From Candidatus Aenigmatarchaeota archaeon (lineage in GTDB: Archaea > EX4484-52 > B79-G9): DNA of 5,664 bases. Position 1 is the first letter of the stretch, and each line of letters begins with the position of its first letter. Of the stretch, positions 1 through 5,500 are shown in pieces. A program made the translations under genes and the position numbers. The DNA lies in the NCBI GenBank assembly GCA_023139785.1, contig JAGLMX010000045.1, positions 1 through 5,664 of the forward strand. The letters are read 5' to 3'. Under the pieces are notes generated by a model. That model had not been told where the DNA came from and did no database searches. It saw only the letters and a list, made by a program, of their open reading frames with translations.

Positions 1-1019
1 GCGTGTCTTATGAGACCGGCGGCGTTAAGTGGCTGATGGATGCAGGCCAACTATTTTTCCTTGCCCCCGAACTTCAGAAAGTTGCAGTCTTCAGAAAGAT
101 AGAAAAGCCGTTTCTTATTGCATCAGAAAACATGGATTGCAGGCACTGGCAGAAGCTTGCAGAGACATGCGCCAGACTCCTGAACGAAGGCGACAAGGGC
201 GTAGTGGTCACACACGGTACAGACACCCTTCATTATACTTCCGCAGCCTTGTCTTTTATGCTGAAAAACCTTACAAGCCCGGTTGTTCTTACATACTCAC
301 AGCGCTCAACTGACAGGGGAAGCACAGACACACCCATGAACCTCGTGTGTGCAGCAAAAGTTGCCGCAACGTCAGATATAGCAGAGGTTGTGCTTGTAGG
401 GCACGGCGAATCAGGGGATACATTCTGTATTGCAAACAGGGGCACAAAGGTAAGAAAGATGCATACTTCAGTGCGCCATACATTCCGCCCGGTAAATGAT
501 GTTCCTGTTGCGAAAATCTGGCCTGACGGGAATACAGAATATTTGGGTGAACACAAAAAGAGGGCAAAAGGAAAAGTGATTGCAGACACAAAATTTGAAG
601 AGAAAGTCGCACTCATAAAATATTGCCCTGGCGCAAACCCTGAAATGATTGATTTTCTTCGCGAAAAGAAGTATCGCGGTATTGTAATTGAGGCAACAGG
701 GCTTGGGCATGTTGCAACAGACGAAAGCAAAAACAACTGGCTTCCTGCAATAAAGCGCGCAATCAATTCCGGAATGCTTGTTTGCGCTGCCGCGCAAACA
801 CTATATGGCAGGCTGGATCCTCTTGTATATGGCGAGGGAAGAAAAGTCCTTTCACTCGGTGTTGTATATCTCAAAGATATGCTCCCTGAAACAGCTTATG
901 TCAAGCTTGGCTGGGTGCTGGGCCATACCAAAGACACTAAAGAAGCTGAAAAGATGATGCTTACAGATTATGCCGGTGAAATTACAGCGCGCACAGGCAC
1001 AAAAACATTTCTTTACTGA
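1..1019 (+). CDS. gatD: Glu-tRNA(Gln) amidotransferase subunit D, 5'-truncated by window edge
   Basis: GatD is the asparaginase-like subunit of archaeal GatDE. It releases ammonia from an amide donor, and GatE uses that ammonia to convert Glu-tRNA(Gln) to Gln-tRNA(Gln) in the cytoplasm. Numbering the visible protein from the Val codon at 3-5 (338 residues to the TGA at 1017-1019), I see V-S-Y-E-T-G-G-V at 1-8, where Tyr3 matches the flexible-loop Tyr of asparaginases. THGTDT at 70-75 carries catalytic Thr73-Asp74, and RGTKVRKMHTS at 147-157 carries the catalytic Lys, probably Lys152. EATGLGHV lies at 230-237, and DMLPETAYVKLGWVLG at 292-307 is a typical GatD C-terminal signature. Family members run about 420-440 residues, so roughly 90-100 residues are off-window: the GatD N-terminal domain and the first catalytic Thr (TGGTIAS motif). 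The GTG at 3 is therefore an internal Val codon, not a start. GatE is not in view downstream. All visible catalytic residues are intact. A stand-alone asparaginase is less likely given the GatD-type C-terminus. Confidence 0.95.
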   Translation, partial: VSYETGGVKWLMDAGQLFFLAPELQKVAVFRKIEKPFLIASENMDCRHWQKLAETCARLLNEGDKGVVVTHGTDTLHYTSAALSFMLKNLTSPVVLTYSQRSTDRGSTDTPMNLVCAAKVAATSDIAEVVLVGHGESGDTFCIANRGTKVRKMHTSVRHTFRPVNDVPVAKIWPDGNTEYLGEHKKRAKGKVIADTKFEEKVALIKYCPGANPEMIDFLREKKYRGIVIEATGLGHVATDESKNNWLPAIKRAINSGMLVCAAAQTLYGRLDPLVYGEGRKVLSLGVVYLKDMLPETAYVKLGWVLGHTKDTKEAEKMMLTDYAGEITARTGTKTFLY

Positions 1020-1057
1020 ACATGATATCATATTGGTGTAAGAGGCACGTATGTCGC

Positions 1058-1104
1058 TTCAGGCACCGGAAATATATGCCTGAACAACAATTTGTTCTCG
1101 TTTT
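1058..1104 (+). terminator. Probable gatD terminator: hairpin plus T-rich tract
   Basis: TTCAGGCA (1058-1065) is perfectly complementary to TGCCTGAA (1077-1084) across an 11-nt loop. It begins 38 nt after the gatD stop and is followed by T-rich sequence (1091-1104). A second stem, GAACAA (1082-1087) with TTGTTC (1092-1097), shares bases 1082-1084 with the first, so only one can form at a time. Archaeal termination depends mainly on T-rich tracts, so the T-rich stretch and the T6 run at 1180-1185 may matter more than the hairpin. The structure is seen in the sequence; the function is inferred. Confidence 0.5.
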
Positions 1105-1119
1105 GTTAACAATTAACAA
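1105..1119. repeat. Dyad element copy 1, GTTAACAATTAACAA
   Basis: First of two identical 15-bp copies. The core GTTAA-CAA-TTAAC (1105-1117) is a perfect inverted repeat with a 3-bp spacer, as expected for a dimeric helix-turn-helix regulator. It is preceded by TTTT, while the second copy is preceded by TTTC. It lies just after the probable gatD terminator, about 130 bp upstream of the TATA box. Confidence 0.6.
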
Positions 1120-1160
1120 ATACATTCCACAGGTCATGGTTTTTCAAAATAAAGACTTTC

Positions 1161-1175
1161 GTTAACAATTAACAA
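1161..1175. repeat. Dyad element copy 2, GTTAACAATTAACAA
   Basis: Identical to the copy at 1105-1119 over 15 bp, in the same orientation and exactly 56 bp further on. It has the same GTTAA-CAA-TTAAC dyad core (1161-1173). It ends about 64 bp before the TATA box, a position compatible with an upstream activator or a second repressor site. Function is inferred from symmetry, duplication and position only. Confidence 0.6.
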
Positions 1176-1231
1176 TATATTTTTTCATCAAAAAACGCAA
1201 TAAAGCGCCCCTTTTATGCCTCCAGAACCCT

Positions 1232-1270
1232 TGTAAACTATATATATGGCGCTATCTCAATATATGTACA
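1232..1270 (+). promoter_or_regulatory. Archaeal-type promoter, TATA box at 1239-1247
   Basis: TATATATAT at 1239-1247, preceded by GTAAAC as a weak BRE-like element, is the best TATA box upstream of the surface-protein operon. Archaeal transcription usually starts about 22-27 bp downstream, which predicts a start near 1265-1272 and a leader of about 65-70 nt. A second A/T-rich candidate, AATATATG around 1259-1266, would shift the start to about 1288-1292, directly at the 18-bp palindrome. Confidence 0.55.
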
Positions 1271-1278
1271 TTAATGTA
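1267..1278. promoter_or_regulatory. 12-bp perfect palindrome TACATTAATGTA (operator-like)
   Basis: TACATT/AATGTA is a perfect inverted repeat sitting where transcription is predicted to start from the TATA box at 1239-1247. A repressor bound here would block initiation. It is A/T-rich, so chance is possible. Its symmetry and its position between the TATA box and the larger palindrome are the only evidence. Confidence 0.4.
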
Positions 1279-1291
1279 TAGGTTCATAGAT

Positions 1292-1309
1292 TAACCAATG
1301 CATTGGTTA
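1292..1309. promoter_or_regulatory. 18-bp perfect palindrome TAACCAATGCATTGGTTA (operator or leader hairpin)
   Basis: Two 9-bp halves, TAACCAATG and CATTGGTTA, are exact reverse complements with no spacer. It ends 14 nt before the Shine-Dalgarno sequence of the following gene. As DNA it is a strong candidate operator. As RNA it could fold into a 7-bp stem with a UGCA tetraloop just upstream of the ribosome site. No T-run follows, so it is not a terminator. The left half contains TTAAC (1291-1295), the half-site motif of the two upstream 15-bp repeats. Confidence 0.6.
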
Positions 1310-1323
1310 TAGGGACTTGGTTT

Positions 1324-1329
1324 GGGGAG
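1324..1329 (+). promoter_or_regulatory. Shine-Dalgarno GGGGAG for the 1337 start
   Basis: GGGGAG (1324-1329) contains GGAG, complementary to the CUCC of the 16S rRNA 3' end, and leaves 7 nt before ATG at 1337. It decides the start: an in-frame TTG at 1322 would overlap this site and have no ribosome site of its own. Confidence 0.75.
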
Positions 1330-1336
1330 ATATTTA

Positions 1337-2506
1337 ATGCACAGAGTACTGCTTACGTTGTTTCTTTTCTTTGCATTAATAAAAAACTCCCTTACCTGTA
1401 AGCCAAAAACGCCGTTTGCCAAGACACACATAAGGAAATTCTGTGTTGCCCTTAAATCTCAGGCAAATGCCGTTACATTCATTTTCCTAAGTGGAATAGT
1501 CCTTAGCCAGTCCCTTATAATTGCCTACAATTTTATGAATTCTACAACACAGAATTTGTCTTTTTCTGATGGTATGAGCACACCGACAGGGTTTTCTATT
1601 GGTGTTCCTGAACAGGGTGAAGATTCTTTGGCAGTACCTGAAGAGCTTAATGAGCCTGCATTTAGCGAGCCTGTTTTGGAAGAAGTGCCGGATGGCGCAG
1701 GCGATAACAGTGAAAGCCCGGAAGGTAGTTCTGCACCCGCAGATGTGTCTGAAGCCGTAGATGATGGGCCGGCAAATGCGCAAACAGAAGAACCGGATAG
1801 TGAAGAAATTCAGGAACCGCAGACCCCTGCCGCAACAAGCCCCGAAGATGAAACTACAGAACCCGCTACACCTGCTGATGACGAGGAAGAAGTTTCGCAG
1901 GAAATTCCTGCGGAATCAGATGAAAATCTTGCTGAACGTCCTTCAACACCACAGGATGAACAGGAAAACGAGTCGCAGGAAAATCCGCCATCAGAAAGCC
2001 CACCAGATACAAATTCCACACCGGAAAGTCTGCCTGAGCCAATAACAGTTCCTGTTGAAAATGAAACCAGTGAACTATCAATTCCGGCATTGCCTGATCC
2101 CGTTAACGAAACACAGGACTTAAATGAAACAATTGATGATTATGACAACACAACGGTTTCACCGGAACCGCCAACTGAAAACAACAGCACAGATGCTGAT
2201 GTGCCGGACGTTACACCACCCGTTTTTGAAGAGGCAATACTGGAAGCATCACTTGTTTTTCCTTTAAACATCCAAAGAGGAGACACATTCACATTGGTTG
2301 TTAGTTTAACAAATACAGGCTCTGCGCCTGCAAACAATATCGTGGTTGAGCCGCAAATGCCGTCTGGCGCAATCACAACCGAAGCAAGCAAAACAATTGA
2401 TTCTCTTGCTGTCGGCGAATCTTCTGAAATTGAGTTCACAATCCAACTGTCATACGAAACCCTGCTTGGGGAAAACGAAATCACCGTGAGGGCTACCTAT
2501 GAATAG
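1337..2506 (+). CDS. Membrane-anchored acidic stalk protein with C-terminal CARDB-like Ig domain
   Basis: I recognise no named gene. The protein has 389 residues starting at the ATG after the GGGGAG site. Residues 4-15 are a short hydrophobic stretch. Residues 16-42 are Lys/Arg-rich and probably cytoplasmic, with Cys21 and Cys36. Residues 45-64 form a clear transmembrane helix, and the positive-inside rule puts the C-terminus outside. Residues ~68-297 are a low-complexity Glu/Asp/Pro/Ser/Thr stalk. Between residue 65 and about 300 I find no Lys or Cys and only one Arg (Arg201). About ten N-X-S/T sequons occur, such as NST, NLS, NET and NNS. Residues ~298-389 form one Ig-like domain of CARDB/NEW3 character: R-G-D-T-F, L-T-N-T-G-S-A-P-A-N-N, then D-S-L-A-V-G-E-S. 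The likely role is an extracellular spacer holding an adhesion or binding domain off the membrane. It overlaps the next gene by 8 nt, suggesting joint expression. No catalytic motif is visible. The coding call is secure; the function is inferred. Confidence 0.88.
   Translation: MHRVLLTLFLFFALIKNSLTCKPKTPFAKTHIRKFCVALKSQANAVTFIFLSGIVLSQSLIIAYNFMNSTTQNLSFSDGMSTPTGFSIGVPEQGEDSLAVPEELNEPAFSEPVLEEVPDGAGDNSESPEGSSAPADVSEAVDDGPANAQTEEPDSEEIQEPQTPAATSPEDETTEPATPADDEEEVSQEIPAESDENLAERPSTPQDEQENESQENPPSESPPDTNSTPESLPEPITVPVENETSELSIPALPDPVNETQDLNETIDDYDNTTVSPEPPTENNSTDADVPDVTPPVFEEAILEASLVFPLNIQRGDTFTLVVSLTNTGSAPANNIVVEPQMPSGAITTEASKTIDSLAVGESSEIEFTIQLSYETLLGENEITVRATYE
2486..2506 (+). promoter_or_regulatory. 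Coupled stop/start: GAGG site and ATGAATAG overlap
   Basis: The start codon ATG (2499-2501) lies within the last codons of the upstream gene, whose TAG is at 2504-2506, giving an 8-nt overlap. A GAGG Shine-Dalgarno (2488-2491) inside the upstream gene sits 7 nt before this ATG. This arrangement usually means translational coupling and one shared transcript. It also supports 2499 over the later in-frame ATG at 2610. Confidence 0.75.
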
Positions 2507-5500
2507 CGCCATCACACCCCTCGGAATTGGAGCAGGGCGCTTTGGCCGCGGTAGGCATCCGCACCAAAACATAAGGGGCAATAAGAAATCCGAATCAGGG
2601 CAGGGGCACATGTTTTTGCCATTATTTATTTTGTTCATGACTTCTGCGACAGTACTTGCAACCAACTCAACAATTGGAGGGAACATTACCGGCATGGTTG
2701 TCGGGGCAGCTGACGTATCAGCCCCAAAAACTATTGAGGCAACAGCACATTTCAATGTATGGGCAGAGACATTTCTTGAGCTTCAGGCAAACGAAAGCTA
2801 CGCTCTCGCCACTTTGCATCTTGACAACAGCTCAGCACTCAGCCAGAAAGAGATAATCTTTTATCTTGACAACATACTTTTTGCAACAAAAACAACTGAT
2901 GATTTCGGGCAGGCAGAAATTCCATTGAATCTTTCTTCAGGCAGCCACATAATAAGAGCTGTTTTTGAAGGAATAGATTCCGGGTTTCTTTATTCCTCTG
3001 AATGTGAGTTTTCTTTTGAAATAGAAAGTGAAACAGAAACTCCTGATTTGAACGACACTATGGACGAGACAAACCAGACAGCAAACGAAACCGTTAATGA
3101 AACAATCGCACAGGTTGTCTATCCTCGCTTAACACTCTCAATTTCTTCGTCATCAATCGTGAATGTTTCAGAAAGCTTTGATGTATTGTATATAATTTCA
3201 TCCCTTTACGCACCGTCAAACATAAGCCTACATTTTGAAATTCCTTCTTCTTTTTCTGCAAGCGACACAGAAAAAACATTTTACCTTGGAGCAAATGAAT
3301 CAGTAAGCGGGCAGATATCAGTTGTTCCAACTGAATGCAATGATACTTACACCGTAACTGCAACAGCATTCAGCATTGACAATGCCTCGATAAGTGCCGC
3401 AGACTCAATTGGAATTTTTGTTGAGTGCAATGAAACAAACCAGACAAAGTTGGTTGTGGAGGAAGTAGAGCTTGTCCAAGGCCCTGCTGAAATCGGGAAG
3501 CCGGTCAAATGGTACAAGACAATACGCGTTGAAAACACAGATGATTTAGAAGCGGTTGATGAGATCGTAGATGCCGACATCCCTGCATTGTCAACAAACA
3601 TTATTGTAAAGGAAAATGTGCCAAAGAAAAAAGGCATATCAATATCATCGTCTGCCAAAACAAAAGTAAAGACAAATGAAAGAAAATGGAAAGAGCCTGT
3701 AGTCAAGCCAAACGAGATTCTGGAATATGTTGTGGAGTACGAGACACCTGCACCGCAAATGAATCTTGAAAAAGTTCCTGAAGACGAGCTTCCGCCAAAC
3801 ACAAATTTCTATGACACAATTAGGATAAGCCACGATGACGAAAACAACACACTCCACTATGAAAATGTCACTGTCAGGATACCCTATCCCGAGCACTACG
3901 ACGTTTTGTTCAAGAACGGCTTTATTGACCTTATGTGGCTGAACGGCACAGAGAAATTTTTTGACAGGCCAACTTCAATCATGGATGACTCGCGATTCAG
4001 CGTTATTTTCGAGGACACAGACAACAACGGCGTTGATGACACAATTGTTTTCACAGTTCCAAAATTATCTGCGAGTGATTATGGCTTGCCGGGCTATTCA
4101 TGCGTAGAGAATACTGACAATGTTGCATACACTGCAGCCAAGACCACAGATTCGGGTACATGGACACCTTCGTACAACTGTCTCTCGGGTGGATTAAATT
4201 GCCAGATGGTAAATGTATCTATTGACAGGAGATATCTGATTACAGGTGCCGGTGCAGGCGGTGGCTCTTTTTATATAGACCAGCCTATTACCGGAACGGA
4301 TTATTATTTGTCATATATATATGATGTAGACAGTTGCAGCTATTATGATTCCACACTTGGTGGCATAAACCGAACCGCAGGGATTTGTGACGAGACATGC
4401 GATGGCCAGAATCCTGTATCGGGCACGGTCGGAACATGTAATCTTACAGGGCTTGGGTTCAACACAAGCAGCTACACATATACGATATTCGGAGGAAACA
4501 AGGAAGTTACAGATGTGTTCGCTATAAATTACACATGGTGCTGGCAGGAAGCAAGCCCGCAGTTGAGCAGCCCCCAAATAAAATCAGAAAGTGCTGCAAG
4601 TTGGGGAACCACAACAACAGGCGGTTGGGGAGAAAGATTCTATTTCAACATAAGCGTTGTTGACCAGCAGGGGAACAACGTTAATCTAACCTTATGGTGG
4701 AACGAAACATATGGTGTGGCAAGAGCGCACAGTTATCTGAATGGGACATTGTGTTCATCGTGCGGCACGGAGCAGAACAAGACCCTGGACTACAAGGGAT
4801 TTGTCTGTAACACCACATATTCGCAGTTGGATACAGATGCATATTTTAGAATTAATGCATCTGACAATTCAGCAGATAACTATAACAATTCGTGGGGCCC
4901 TGACTCAAGTTATTCTTTTGTAATAGAAAAAGACGAGGTAAATGTATACAATATAAGCCCTGGGTGGAACGCGACCGTCAACAGGAGCACTGCGTTTAAT
5001 TTCACTATTCAAATTGTGGATGCTGATCGGAACACGGCAATAACATCAAGTGAAATATCCAACACAGATTCCCGTGTTGATATATCGTGGTTCGGGAGCA
5101 GTAGTTCTTTTAGTGAAGGATATATCACAGTTAATAATTCCGGCTACCTGAACAGGCAGATGGAAAATACCACAATCTCCTGGTGCCACCCGGATTTCTA
5201 TCTTGGACAAAACTATTGGAAAGGAGGCGTTTCAAGTGGGGCAGATTGTTTCAAGGGAAATTTGACAGAGCCGACCCCTGCAAATGCATTACCTTTCATG
5301 CTATATGGAGATCTCCTGAATACAATAACACTTCCTGATGGGAGCGCGAACTATTCTGTAACAGACACAATAACATTCAAGGGCACAATAAAAGACGACT
5401 GCGATGCAGACATAACATCAAGTGCAACAGTCTATTTCAAAATGATTAACTCTTCCGGTTATGAGGTCGCAAACTGCCTTGCAAGCTATGATGGTGGAGA

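Larger units (their letters stand above)
1020..1336. other. A/T-rich intergenic regulatory region without a gene
   Basis: This gap of about 317 bp separates gatD from the surface-protein pair. No frame on either strand gives a plausible protein. Contents in order: a 10-bp palindrome ATGATATCAT (1022-1031), an 8-bp-stem hairpin followed by T-rich sequence (1058-1104), two copies of a 15-bp dyad element (1105-1119 and 1161-1175), a T6 run (1180-1185), a TATA element (1239-1247), a 12-bp palindrome (1267-1278), an 18-bp palindrome (1292-1309) and a Shine-Dalgarno sequence (1324-1329). This density of symmetric elements is unusual and suggests that protein-binding sites control the downstream operon. 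Confidence 0.8.

Noticed and set aside
3..5. GTG as the start codon of the gatD reading frame
   Set aside because: It encodes the Val before S-Y-E-T-G-G-V, an internal motif that follows the first catalytic Thr in GatD. The true start lies upstream of the window.
233..874. Long minus-strand open frame opposite gatD
   Set aside because: It is antisense to a clearly conserved gene, and its translation has no recognisable domain and irregular composition. It is a shadow frame.
1105..1175. CRISPR-like repeat-spacer pair
   Set aside because: Only two copies of 15 bp separated by 41 bp, too short and too few. The internal dyad fits regulator sites better.
1204..1253. AGCGCC...GGCGCT inverted repeat flanking the TATA box
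   Set aside because: Only 6 bp arms across a 38-bp loop; it could easily arise by chance.
1322..1324. TTG as the start of the stalk protein
   Set aside because: It overlaps the Shine-Dalgarno sequence that serves ATG 1337 and has no ribosome site of its own.
1337..1399. Lipoprotein signal ending at Cys21 of the stalk protein
   Set aside because: The residues before the Cys (S-L-T-C) do not fit a lipobox, and a stronger transmembrane helix follows at 45-64.
1761..2045. Lys/Arg-rich plus-strand frame inside the stalk region
   Set aside because: It is the frame-shifted reading of the Glu/Pro-rich stalk codons, with no independent signals.
3347..3802. Minus-strand open frames opposite the large surface gene
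   Set aside because: Ser/Thr/Phe-rich translations are what the reverse complement of an Asn/Glu/Lys-rich gene gives. There is no plausible ribosome site or domain.
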